Part shown: positions 27,570 through 35,499 of the stretch, piece by piece
How positions within the stretch are numbered: the first letter of the stretch is position 1
How the letters are laid out: every line of letters begins with the position of its first letter
NCBI RefSeq assembly: GCF_025583945.1
Contig: NZ_JAOEGU010000033.1
Location: 1-41,987 of the forward strand
Direction of reading: 5' to 3'
Source of the DNA: Methylobacter psychrophilus
GTDB lineage: Bacteria > Pseudomonadota > Gammaproteobacteria > Methylococcales > Methylomonadaceae
DNA: 41,987 nucleotides
Made by a program: the position numbers and the translations under genes
Notes under the pieces: generated by a model
Databases searched by the model: none
Told to the model about the DNA's origin: nothing
What the model saw: the letters and a program-made list of their open reading frames with translations, nothing else

Positions 27570-28312
27570 GTTCTAACCTTATTTTAAGTAGGTTGCTGCT
27601 CGTTGGAGTTGCAAGTTTTTAACTATCAAAACAGTATGCAAGACCAGGAGCGGTGCTATTAGCCAGTAATGTCATCGTTTTATAAGATGACGAAAAAATG
27701 TTTTAAAACATGTCAAATAATCGATAAGTAAAGACCGCCGGTTTTATACCTGTCGCCTAAAAGTTTAAAAAAATTCAATTGAGAGAGTTCTTTAACCAAC
27801 AAATATCAAACACCTTAATCAGCAGAAGCTTTACCGATTAAACTTAATTTCATTAAATGCAAATATATTTGATATTAACGACTAATAAAACAAAATAGAT
27901 CATCATAACCCGTTAGTTATAAATATTTTTTTTAAAAAAAATTTATTATATTTATCTGTTAAATTCACAAATATAGAAAATATTTAAGATCATAGCATTC
28001 AATTATTCTAATTACCTCATAATACTTTTCTGTTTTAGCCATTTTTCTTGCCGCTCTTTATTACCCGCGATGGATTGCATAACGATAAGGCAGAATTAAC
28101 AAGACCTGAGCACATGTCAGCATAAAACGATCACAAGGAACAGAGATAGACTCCGGTAAATCCTGCATACACCACTATTTCCATAGTTTTTATGCAGAAT
28201 TTACATAGCCGGGGATAAATGAAGATTGAATAAATATCGAAGGAAACTGTTGAAACGAGGAAATATAGACTTTCAGAAATTAAATTTCCATTACATGAAA
28301 TTTTTAGCCCGT

Positions 28313-28345
28313 ACGGATAACATCCCTTGAAGGGATGGTATCCGT
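28313..28345. other. Strong hairpin of unknown role
   Basis: ACGGATA-CATCCCT pairs with AGGGATG-GTATCCGT around a TGA loop, giving about 15 pairs with a single bulge. There is no T-run on either side, so it is not a standard terminator. Possible mRNA-stabilising or protein-binding structure. Confidence 0.5.
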
Positions 28346-28375
28346 TAATATCGAATTTATTTATCTGAAAATATA

Positions 28376-28410
28376 TAGTTACGTAGCAAGCAGGCTAAGT
28401 AACTATTTTT
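28376..28410. terminator. Hairpin with T-run, probable terminator
   Basis: TAGTTAC-GTAGC pairs with GCTA-GTAACTA (28376-28387, 28394-28405), followed by TTTTT on the plus strand. On the minus strand, which is the direction of the porin, it continues TATATTTT, so it may end the nrt-porin transcript. A similar GTAGC...GTAACTATTTT stretch occurs near 317-346. Confidence 0.5.
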
Positions 28411-28528
28411 ACAACGAAAAAATGCTTAGGTAAAAAGAACAATACGTTTTTTGTACACTTTGTAGAGAAAATTTTAAAATCGACGCTGATAGCTTTTATA
28501 CCCGGCACCTAAAACACACGATGGGGCT

Positions 28529-29824
28529 TTAAAAACTAATATTACCTTGTAACCAGATTTTTTGGGTATCTGTGTTGTACTGATCGGCATTGTAATAAGC
28601 ATATTTTGCAAGCACCGAATAGTGCTTACCAAATTTTTTGGTCGCCATAAAATCCCATTCATCGCCGTAATGAACACTGCCGGTATCATCATAAAAGGCA
28701 TGGTAAACGCCGGTTAAGGCAACATTGCCCTTGTCCAGCGAAGTAATTATGGTACCAAATACATCACGAATACCATCTTTAGGGGTCACCAGAAACAGAT
28801 CTGCCCAACCCTGAAAGGCATGATTGGTACCCAACGGGGTAATAAAGGTTTTATTTTGACCAACGCCATCCAGTTGCTCCATGGCACCTTGAAAGGTAAA
28901 CATATGCGCGGTCAAGCCACCCATCAAGTTAAAACGGTTGACGGTATATTTTTGCAGGCTGTTTTGGTAATCCGACTGGATACTCCATTCGGCCGTATAA
29001 AGCAGACCATAATTATCACTTACTTTAAAGGAGTCCCCCGGTTTTTGATAATTGGTCACGCGAAGACCATAGGTCTGGTTGGATTTATTATAATTTTCCT
29101 GCTCGGTATAACCCAGCCAATAGCCATAGCCGACCAGATTACCATAATCCCCCAGCTTGTAATTGACATTGAGTATCGGTGCATTAATATTTTCGGTCGT
29201 CGAAGTAAACGTTTTTACATTACCCATATAGCCAACATTAACTGTCAGGCCAAAAAGTTGTTGATTGTTGTGAGTAATTAGTACCGAGTCATAGGTTTGC
29301 TCCAACTGACGCCAACCGACGTTACCAATAAATCGATCATCATCCAGTTTGATACGTTGCCGCCCGCCTTTTATGATGGTATCGGCAAAACCTGCATAAC
29401 TGAGCCATAACTGGTCAAGTTCGCTGACGTAAGGATCGGCAACCGTTGAATATTGGCTTTTACCGTTAACCGTACTATTGTAATTCGAATCCATTGCATA
29501 GACGCCTTCGTATTCCGCATAACCTTGCAAACCATGAAACACCGGTGACAGCAACCCCAAGCGTAACCGCGAGGTCACCGCATTGGCGGTATCGGGTTGT
29601 TGTTTGGCAGGTACGCCGCCAATGGGCTTGGTCATGACATCACCTTGATTAACATTTTCATAGCGCGTATTCAGATCAATTTTTACCGCTCCGTTTTTGC
29701 CGTAGTGATAAAAATTAAGCGCATCTTCAACCTCTTGGGTAACACCCGCCAACGCAGAATGGCTCGCTACCGATAATGTCAACAGCGCAACCGATAATGG
29801 AATTTTTTTTTGTTGCCTTGGCAT
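28529..29824 (-). CDS. Outer-membrane porin (alginate-export-like family)
   Basis: I take ATG 29824 as start (431 residues). An AGGGGG site lies just before it and the protein then begins with a signal peptide (MPRQQKKIPLSVALLTLSVASHSALA, cleaved before GV). The remainder is built of alternating beta strands with many aromatic residues and ends in Phe (WLQGNISF), as outer-membrane barrels do. Blocks such as LRLGLLSPVFHGLQGYAEYEGVYAM and GGRQRIKLDDDRFIGNVGWRQLEQTYDSV look like the alginate-export / AlgE-like porin family seen beside transport operons in many proteobacteria. It follows the nrtCD gene by 94 bases on the same strand, so it may be the outer-membrane entry for nitrate. Substrate is inference from context. 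Confidence 0.82.
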   Translation of the reverse strand: MPRQQKKIPLSVALLTLSVASHSALAGVTQEVEDALNFYHYGKNGAVKIDLNTRYENVNQGDVMTKPIGGVPAKQQPDTANAVTSRLRLGLLSPVFHGLQGYAEYEGVYAMDSNYNSTVNGKSQYSTVADPYVSELDQLWLSYAGFADTIIKGGRQRIKLDDDRFIGNVGWRQLEQTYDSVLITHNNQQLFGLTVNVGYMGNVKTFTSTTENINAPILNVNYKLGDYGNLVGYGYWLGYTEQENYNKSNQTYGLRVTNYQKPGDSFKVSDNYGLLYTAEWSIQSDYQNSLQKYTVNRFNLMGGLTAHMFTFQGAMEQLDGVGQNKTFITPLGTNHAFQGWADLFLVTPKDGIRDVFGTIITSLDKGNVALTGVYHAFYDDTGSVHYGDEWDFMATKKFGKHYSVLAKYAYYNADQYNTDTQKIWLQGNISF

Positions 29825-29918
29825 AAAGCCCCCTACGTTATTAATTGATAAGTGATGGTTTCGTAAAACCTGAAGCAGGGAACGATGATCCATGGGTCTA
29901 TTTTATGAGCAAATTTGT

Positions 29919-31670
29919 CTAATGTGCCTGATCGCATTCAGCCAGAAAAGTTAATAAACTTTCCCGATATTTATAATAATCAGGGTGTGCAAGCAATGCT
30001 TTTCGCGTGCGCGGCCTGGGTAAATCGATATTCTCTATTTTACCTATTTTTGCATGAGGGCCGTTGGTCATCATCACCACGCGATCTGCCAATAAAATGG
30101 CTTCATCAACATCATGGGTCACGACGATAGCCGTTACGTGCGTCCGCTCCCAAACTTCCATCAAAACCTCCTGTAACTCCCAGCGCGTCAATGAATCCAG
30201 CATACCAAAAGGTTCATCAAGTAACAGCAACTTGGGTGACAAGGCAAAAGCGCGGGCAATTCCAACCCGTTGGCGCATACCATTAGATAGTTCGGCGGCT
30301 TTTTTATGCAGTGAATCTGCCAAGCCAACACGAGTCAGGTAGTATTCAACAATATCATTACGCTCTGCTTTGGTGGCATGGGGATAAACCTTATCAACGC
30401 CCAAGGTCACATTTTCAAATGCCGTCAACCACGGAAACAGGCTGGGAGCCTGAAAGACCACGCCACGATCAGGCCCCGCGCCGTCAATCTCACGGTTATC
30501 AAGAACAATACCCCCTTCGGAAATACTGTTTAATCCGGCAGTCATTGATAAAACCGTGGATTTACCGCAACCTGAATGACCGATAATGGAGATAAACTCA
30601 CCTTTTTTCATTTTCAGGTCAAAACCGTCAACAACTTTAACACTGCTGTTACCATCGGGTGTCGGGTAACTTTTTGACAACTGCGAAAATTCCAGATATC
30701 TAGGCCTGCCCAGACCATCCTTATCCGGTTTTAGTGCCGAACTATCCCGGTTCCAATCATTACTGGTATTAGGCCGGACTGTTGGCAGGATAATTTTATC
30801 CGGTGCCGATTCCCCGGTCTTTTCGATGCCAATAGCCAGCAGATATTGGGTAATTTCGGCACGACATTTTTTAAATGTTTCATTATGGTTTAATGCAGCT
30901 CTATTGCGTGGCCGCTCGATATCGATAAGGAAATCGGGGCCAAAGGTTGCATCAGGGCCAGGGTTTAACGGAATAACGCGGTCAGCCATATAGATTGCTT
31001 CATCGACATCATTGGTAATCAGGATAACTGTTTTCTTTTCCTGCTCCCAGATTTGCAAAATCTCATCCTGTAAATTACCGCGTGTCAACGCATCCAGAGC
31101 ACTCAGCGGTTCATCCAGTAATAAAATATCCGGACTGGCCGCCAGAGCGCGAGCGACATTAACCCGTTGGCGCATGCCGCCCGATAATTCCGCCGGTTTT
31201 TTAGCCATGGCAGCACCCAGATTAACCATACGAATATATTTTTCTGTATGCGCTTTACGTTGTTCGGCAGTCCAGTCTTTAAAAATGGTATCAACTGCCA
31301 AAGCTACGTTTTCATAAACCGTTAACCACGGCATCAACGAATAATTTTGAAATACTACACCACGATCAGGCCCCGGCCCGGTAATTGGCTGACCCTGTTT
31401 TAATACCTCACCGCTGTCAGCCTGAATCAGACCGGCAATGGTTGAAATCAACGTGGTTTTACCACTGCCGGAAAAGCCGACAATGGCGATAAACTCACCC
31501 TGTTTAACGGTTAAATTGATATTTTTCAGGATCGATGTTTTATCTTTACCGTCACCATAAGCTTTACAAACATTCTTTAATTCTACTAACGGCAAGTAAG
31601 GATCGTTTAATGGCAATGGCTTTTTGGTCACTACACTACTATGAACTAACTTAATTTTTACAGTTGGCAT
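29919..31670 (-). CDS. nrtCD: Nitrate ABC transporter ATPase, two fused ATP-binding domains
   Basis: I chose ATG 31670 (GGAG 7 bases upstream), giving 583 residues. Two complete ABC domains lie in tandem. Domain 1: Walker A GFSGSGKT (65-72), Q108, signature LSGGM (162-166), Walker B ILLLDE (182-187). Domain 2: GHSGCGKS (364-371), Q407, LSNGM (461-465), LLLLDE (481-486). Both belong to the NrtD/SsuB-like nitrate/sulfonate/taurine group. In cyanobacteria NrtC and NrtD are separate chains; here they are joined by a linker of about 70 residues. Domain 1 has Asn220 (ITNDVDEA) where the switch His should be, while domain 2 keeps His519 (THDVDEA). The pump therefore probably has one consensus and one weak ATP site. 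It drives nitrate (or nitrite) import with NrtA and NrtB. Confidence 0.92.
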   Translation of the reverse strand: MPTVKIKLVHSSVVTKKPLPLNDPYLPLVELKNVCKAYGDGKDKTSILKNINLTVKQGEFIAIVGFSGSGKTTLISTIAGLIQADSGEVLKQGQPITGPGPDRGVVFQNYSLMPWLTVYENVALAVDTIFKDWTAEQRKAHTEKYIRMVNLGAAMAKKPAELSGGMRQRVNVARALAASPDILLLDEPLSALDALTRGNLQDEILQIWEQEKKTVILITNDVDEAIYMADRVIPLNPGPDATFGPDFLIDIERPRNRAALNHNETFKKCRAEITQYLLAIGIEKTGESAPDKIILPTVRPNTSNDWNRDSSALKPDKDGLGRPRYLEFSQLSKSYPTPDGNSSVKVVDGFDLKMKKGEFISIIGHSGCGKSTVLSMTAGLNSISEGGIVLDNREIDGAGPDRGVVFQAPSLFPWLTAFENVTLGVDKVYPHATKAERNDIVEYYLTRVGLADSLHKKAAELSNGMRQRVGIARAFALSPKLLLLDEPFGMLDSLTRWELQEVLMEVWERTHVTAIVVTHDVDEAILLADRVVMMTNGPHAKIGKIENIDLPRPRTRKALLAHPDYYKYRESLLTFLAECDQAH

Positions 31671-31683
31671 AACAGACTCCTGA

Positions 31684-32700
31684 TTAAATATCTTTACCAA
31701 AAGAGAATACTTTTTGAAATGACTGCATGATACGGTCCAAAATAAAACCGATAATACCAATGGTAAATACAGCCACCATGATTCGTCCCAAGGAATTTGA
31801 GCTGCCGTTTTGAAATTCATCCCAGATAAATTTTCCCAGTCCCGGATTTTGTGCCAGCATTTCCGCAGCAATTAACACCATCCAGCCCACTCCCAGCGAT
31901 AACCGCATGCCGGTAAAAATATAAGGCAAAGCCGATGGTAAAATGATTTTTTTAATCTGCGTAAACCAGTTAAGACGTAATACCTTGCCTACGTTAACCA
32001 AATCTTTATCTATGGAAGATACGCCGACAGCGGTATTAATTAAGGTTGGCCAAAGCGAACACAGCGTTACCGTAATGGCTGATGTTAAAAAAGATTTTTC
32101 AAACCATGAATCCTCGGTAGTGATATAAACCGCACTGACAACCAGCGTCACAATAGGTAACCAGGCCAATGGTGATACCGGTTTAAAGAGTTGAATCAGT
32201 GGATTGATTGCCGTATTGACAACCGGACTCATGCCACATAAAAGACCCAGTGGCACAGCGATCAGTGTGGCAATGACAAAGCCTGCAAAAACCGTATAAA
32301 GACTGGTGAAAATCTTGTCCAGATAAGTCGCCTGACCGTTATAAGGCCGGGATTTAATTTCAGCTGCCGGATTTTCTGCCAATGTTTGTGTATTGCGCTC
32401 TTGCTGGCGTTGATAAAACTTGGCTTCTTTGTCCCTTTCTGCGAAATGTTCCGTCAATAAGCCCCCAGCCTCATGCCAAACGGCAACAGGGCCGGGTATT
32501 GCGCCAAGACTGGTGTTAACTTTGGCAGCGGAAAAACTCCAAAGCCCCAGAAACAAAGTAAAAGCAATAATGGGTACGCCCATAATCAAAAATAGCTGAC
32601 GGGCTTGTTGTGCAGGATTTTCACCGGCCGCTATTTTTACAAAAGGTACAAACCAGGTTAAACCGGTTATGTTAAAAAATTTGATTAATTGGTTGTTCAT
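31684..32700 (-). CDS. nrtB: Nitrate ABC transporter permease
   Basis: The 338-residue inner-membrane protein has an N-terminal helix (about 38-58), a charged periplasmic or cytoplasmic insert (about 80-125, rich in Glu, Gln and Arg) and then the usual five-helix BPD permease core. The EAA-like loop reads VGKVLRLNWFTQIKKIILPSALPYIFTGMRLSLGVGWMVLIAAEM, as in the NrtB/SsuC family. It is longer than cyanobacterial NrtB (about 275) because of the N-terminal helix and insert. It is 13 bases upstream of nrtCD and 96 bases downstream of nrtA, in one operon. It forms the channel for nitrate/nitrite delivered by NrtA. Confidence 0.93.
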   Translation of the reverse strand: MNNQLIKFFNITGLTWFVPFVKIAAGENPAQQARQLFLIMGVPIIAFTLFLGLWSFSAAKVNTSLGAIPGPVAVWHEAGGLLTEHFAERDKEAKFYQRQQERNTQTLAENPAAEIKSRPYNGQATYLDKIFTSLYTVFAGFVIATLIAVPLGLLCGMSPVVNTAINPLIQLFKPVSPLAWLPIVTLVVSAVYITTEDSWFEKSFLTSAITVTLCSLWPTLINTAVGVSSIDKDLVNVGKVLRLNWFTQIKKIILPSALPYIFTGMRLSLGVGWMVLIAAEMLAQNPGLGKFIWDEFQNGSSNSLGRIMVAVFTIGIIGFILDRIMQSFQKVFSFGKDI

Positions 32701-32726
32701 TTTTTGACCTCAATTTACTTAACATC

Positions 32727-32759
32727 TGCAGGAGCCAACCATGCCGGCCCGCTCCTGCA
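32727..32759 (-). other. Hairpin between nrtA and nrtB
   Basis: A perfect 9-bp stem TGCAGGAGC/GCTCCTGCA with a 15-base loop. A second small stem, TACCCG/CGGGTA (32779-32796), directly abuts the nrtA stop codon. No T-run follows, so full termination is unlikely; such stems often protect the upstream message. The GCAGGAGC core is shared with the repeat family at 285 and 10678. Confidence 0.6.
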
Positions 32760-32796
32760 TCAACATACCCCGCATTACTACCCGGAAATTCGGGTA

Positions 32797-34197
32797 TTAC
32801 TCAACAACCTTGCCACCAGCTACTTTTTGTTTGCCTTTAAGGCCGATAGTAAATTTAGTCAGATACTCATTGGGTTTGTTACCGTCATAAACAATGCCAT
32901 CAATAAAATCGGCGCTGGGTGCTTTAAAACCGGTTTCTTTATCTGAGGGAAAATCGCCGGCTTTAGCTTTACCTTCGGCAATTAACGCTTTGGCTGCTGC
33001 CATGTAAATATCAGGACGGTAAACTTTTTTGGCTATTTCCATATACCAGGCATCCGGTTTTTGCTCGTTGATTTGTCCCCAGCGACGCATTTGGGTCAAG
33101 CTCCAAACCGCATCGCTGTAATAGGGGTAAGAGCCGTTATAACGAAAAAACACATTAAAATCGGGTAATGCACGTTTATCACCCTTTTCGTATTCAAAAG
33201 TGCCGTTCATACTGTTGGCAATAACCTCATAGTCAGCACCGACATACTGTTTTTGCGAGAGCATTTCTACGCCTTCGTTACGGTTTTTATTATTCTCTGC
33301 ATCCAGCCACATTGATGCACGAATTAAGGCCTTGATAACTGCCAAATGGGTATTGGGATATTTATCCGCCCATTCTTTCGTCACCCCAAAAATTTTTTCA
33401 GGGCTGTTTTTCATCAGTTCATAATCGCTGATAACCGGGACGCCTATACCTTTAAATACGGCTTGCTGATTCCAGGGTTCACCGACGCAATAACCAACAA
33501 TAGTACCTGAATCCATAGTAGCCGGCATTTGTGGTGGCGGGGTTACTGACAATATGGCTTCGGCATCAATTTGACCGGAAGTGTCTTCCGGAGGTGCATA
33601 ATATCCCGGTTTAATACCGCCGGCTGCCAGCCAGTAACGCAATTTCATATTATGAGTTCCAACCGGAAAGGTCATTGCCATATTGAACGGTTTACCGGCA
33701 TTTTTGTATTTTTCGAGTACCGGCTTTAAGGTATCCGCTTTAACAGGATGTACCGGTTTACCGTCCTGCATGGGTATCTGCGGTTTCATTTGCTTCCAGA
33801 CATCATTCGATACCGTAATGGCATCGCCATTTAAGGTCATCGTGAAAGCACTGATAATATCTGCTTTGGTACCATAACCTATGGCAGTTCCAAAGGGCAA
33901 TGTTGCCAGCATGTGGGCACCATCAAGCTCACCATTGATAACCCGGTCCAATAAAACCTTCCAGTTGGCTTGAGCTTCAATTTGTACGGAAAGCCCTTCA
34001 TCTTCGAAATAGCCTTTTTCAAAAGCAACCGCTAAAGGTGCCATATCGGTTAATTTAATAAAGCCCAACTTCAGACTTTCTTTCTCCAGTTTTTCAACAG
34101 CACCAACACTGGACGCAAAGCTTAACGTTGTAATAGTGGCGACGGTTACAAGTGCTGTAACCAGATTTTTAATAGTTAATTTTCCCGATTTTTTCAT
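32797..34197 (-). CDS. nrtA: Nitrate/nitrite-binding protein of the ABC transporter
   Basis: This 466-residue solute-binding protein has an N-terminal export signal (hydrophobic stretch about residues 10-32, ending SVGA before VEKL), no lipobox Cys, and the NrtA/CmpA fold. Family blocks include LKLGFIKLTDMAPLAVAFEKGYFEDEGL, LDGAHMLATLPFGTAIGYG, MTFPVGTHNMKLRYWLAAGGI, GTIVGYCVGEPWNQQAV and PYYSDAVWSLTQMRRWGQI. These match nitrate-binding proteins rather than sulfonate or taurine ones. It is the first gene of nrtA-nrtB-nrtCD-porin and is preceded by the sigma-54-like promoter, two hexaloop hairpins and a terminator, so it is expected to be controlled by nitrogen supply and nitrate through the adjacent NasT-like protein. 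Confidence 0.94.
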   Translation of the reverse strand: MKKSGKLTIKNLVTALVTVATITTLSFASSVGAVEKLEKESLKLGFIKLTDMAPLAVAFEKGYFEDEGLSVQIEAQANWKVLLDRVINGELDGAHMLATLPFGTAIGYGTKADIISAFTMTLNGDAITVSNDVWKQMKPQIPMQDGKPVHPVKADTLKPVLEKYKNAGKPFNMAMTFPVGTHNMKLRYWLAAGGIKPGYYAPPEDTSGQIDAEAILSVTPPPQMPATMDSGTIVGYCVGEPWNQQAVFKGIGVPVISDYELMKNSPEKIFGVTKEWADKYPNTHLAVIKALIRASMWLDAENNKNRNEGVEMLSQKQYVGADYEVIANSMNGTFEYEKGDKRALPDFNVFFRYNGSYPYYSDAVWSLTQMRRWGQINEQKPDAWYMEIAKKVYRPDIYMAAAKALIAEGKAKAGDFPSDKETGFKAPSADFIDGIVYDGNKPNEYLTKFTIGLKGKQKVAGGKVVE

Positions 34198-34228
34198 AAC
34201 GGCTTTATCCTGTTCAGATATTCAGTGC

Positions 34229-34286
34229 AAAAAAAAAGCGTCGAAAACCTCTGTGTCAATAACAACACTGAGATTTAGCGACGCCT
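34229..34286 (-). terminator. Intrinsic terminator in the nrtA leader (regulated)
   Basis: On the minus strand GCGTCG...CGACGC closes a long stem whose interior also pairs (AAATCTC with GAGGTTT, GTGT with ACAC), with a loop of about 8 bases. Nine T follow directly. It lies upstream of the nrtA ATG (34197) inside its own leader, so it must be bypassed for nrtA to be expressed. Confidence 0.88.
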
Positions 34287-34294
34287 TTGTCTGG

Positions 34295-34337
34295 TGCTCA
34301 ACTTTGAGCAAGGAATGGTGACTCCAACGTTGGAGCC
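34295..34337 (-). promoter_or_regulatory. Tandem hexaloop hairpins, ANTAR-type antiterminator target
   Basis: Reading the transcript (minus strand), the first hairpin has stem CTCC/GGAG (extendable by a G-U and a G-C pair) around the loop AACGTT. About 10 bases later comes the second, TGCTC/GAGCA, around AAAGTT. Both loops are six bases with A at position 1 and G at position 4, the published recognition signature of ANTAR proteins. They lie just ahead of the terminator at 34229-34286. Confidence 0.82.
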
Positions 34338-34352
34338 TCTGACAATGTTAAA

Positions 34353-34368
34353 GCATAAGCTATGCCAA
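34353..34368 (-). promoter_or_regulatory. Sigma-54-like promoter of nrtA
   Basis: Minus strand TTGGCATAGCTTATGC has GG and GC separated by exactly 10 bases (TGGCAT-N5-ATGC, consensus TGGCAC-N5-TTGC). The predicted start, about 12 bases further on (near 34341), is a few bases before the first ANTAR hairpin, so promoter and leader positions support each other. Confidence 0.7.
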
Positions 34369-34549
34369 AATTATGGAAAAGTATTTATATTTAAAATAAA
34401 TTAATAAATACAATCTGTTGCGTTACTTTTACAGGAATAAACACCTTAAGGGTAAACATCAATATCGAAATTATTAATTGCTGCGCTCCAGTAACGTGCA
34501 ATATTCAAAATATTTTGCACCAAATCAGATCTCACTGGCTCGATTAACT
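34369..34549. promoter_or_regulatory. Upstream region of nrtA, possible enhancer sites
   Basis: No gene is present between the sigma-54 promoter and the GAF gene. GTGCAA...TTGCAC (34496-34520) is a near-palindrome and TGCACCAAA (34516-34524) matches an NtrC half-site (TGCACCA), about 150 bases upstream of the promoter. That is a normal distance for a sigma-54 activator. Confidence 0.4.
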
Positions 34550-35473
34550 TTAAAACAGAAAACTGACAATGGCTTTTAGCCGGCCTTTTTCTATAACCGG
34601 TATGGCCAACATACTGCTTAGACTATCCAGCTCCGGACTATAGTCGGACTCCTGATTACCCGTGATAACAGGCATGCCGGTCAGCCAGACGCGGCCCAAG
34701 GCACCAATGCCTTTGGTAACCGTCATGGTTTCAAATATTTTCGCCAGCTCATTACTGCTTTTACTATAACCCTGCTGACAAATGAGTTGTTTGCCTTCCC
34801 TATCTGGAATCCATATCTGAATACGTTTGGCAATAGGCGTCGCTTTCGCTGACAAAAAGGTCATGATATAAGGCTGCCCGGGATTATCAGCAACAGGAAT
34901 ACCAATTCCCATAGTAATACCGGCCTGTTGTGCATCGCCAGCTCTAATAAAGGTATCTGCCTTGCTGATATCATCGATAAGAACGGGCATACCCGATTCC
35001 CAAGCCAGTCCAGCCAGACCTTGCCCCTTGGGTACGCTGATTTGTCTGGAGACAGCTTCAAAATATTGTAGTGTGCCGTAATAACCGTCCATAACAGCAA
35101 GACTTTTATCCAAAACCGGATTATTGCACCAAACCTCGATAGCTCCGGCATGATCCTCGTCATCGCCACATAAAAAAACCACGACAGCCATCAGAAAATC
35201 GCCGGAAAAAATAGGTATGGCAATGCCGCAGGTTAAACCGGCGTTTTTTGCAGCAGCGATACGCTTAAAATAAGAGTGTTCAAATTTTGCCAAAACAATG
35301 GGATGACCAGCAGCCCAAGCCTTACCGGGTAAGCCTTCGTTATAAGAAAATTTTTGTTGCTCACTGTCCACTTTAAAATCGGTTAGTCCACCATATAAAC
35401 CGGAGCCAAATTCCAATTGAGTGCGTTCTTTGTCTGGAATCCATACTTCAGTGACTTTGATAAAGGTTTTCAT
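34550..35473 (-). CDS. Triple-GAF-domain protein next to nasT, probable signal sensor
   Basis: The 307-residue soluble protein consists of three tandem modules of about 100 residues with the same plan. Module starts are EVWIPDKERTQLEFGSGLYGG (about 9), EVWCNNPVLDKSLAVMDGYYG (about 113) and QIWIPDREGKQLICQQGYS (about 218). Each then has a G-x-G-(L/A)-x-G-(K/L/R)-(A/V)-W-x-(A/S/T)-G-x-P-V stretch, and modules 1-2 continue to AG(L/I)T.GI.IP. This is the GAF fold. No kinase, cyclase or DNA-binding domain is attached. It starts 26 bases after the nasT-like gene, where nasS (an NrtA-like nitrate sensor that sequesters NasT) is normally found. I infer that it senses a ligand and controls the ANTAR protein, but no ligand or binding partner can be read from the sequence. 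Confidence 0.8.
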   Translation of the reverse strand: MKTFIKVTEVWIPDKERTQLEFGSGLYGGLTDFKVDSEQQKFSYNEGLPGKAWAAGHPIVLAKFEHSYFKRIAAAKNAGLTCGIAIPIFSGDFLMAVVVFLCGDDEDHAGAIEVWCNNPVLDKSLAVMDGYYGTLQYFEAVSRQISVPKGQGLAGLAWESGMPVLIDDISKADTFIRAGDAQQAGITMGIGIPVADNPGQPYIMTFLSAKATPIAKRIQIWIPDREGKQLICQQGYSKSSNELAKIFETMTVTKGIGALGRVWLTGMPVITGNQESDYSPELDSLSSMLAIPVIEKGRLKAIVSFLF

Positions 35474-35499
35474 GGCTGGTAGATGCAGTTAAGGCTTTT

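Larger units (their letters stand above)
27570..28528. other. AT-rich intergenic region between autotransporter and porin
   Basis: About 960 bases without a plausible gene. The part near 27900-28000 is extremely AT-rich and should include the autotransporter promoter. Two hairpins are annotated separately at 28313 and 28376. The 75-codon frame at 28474-28701 only shadows the porin. Confidence 0.55.

Noticed and set aside
31671-31871. Longer N-terminus of the NrtCD ATPase (start near 31871)
   Set aside because: It would overlap nrtB by about 190 bases with a shadow of nrtB sequence; ATG 31670 has a good ribosome site and fits the family.
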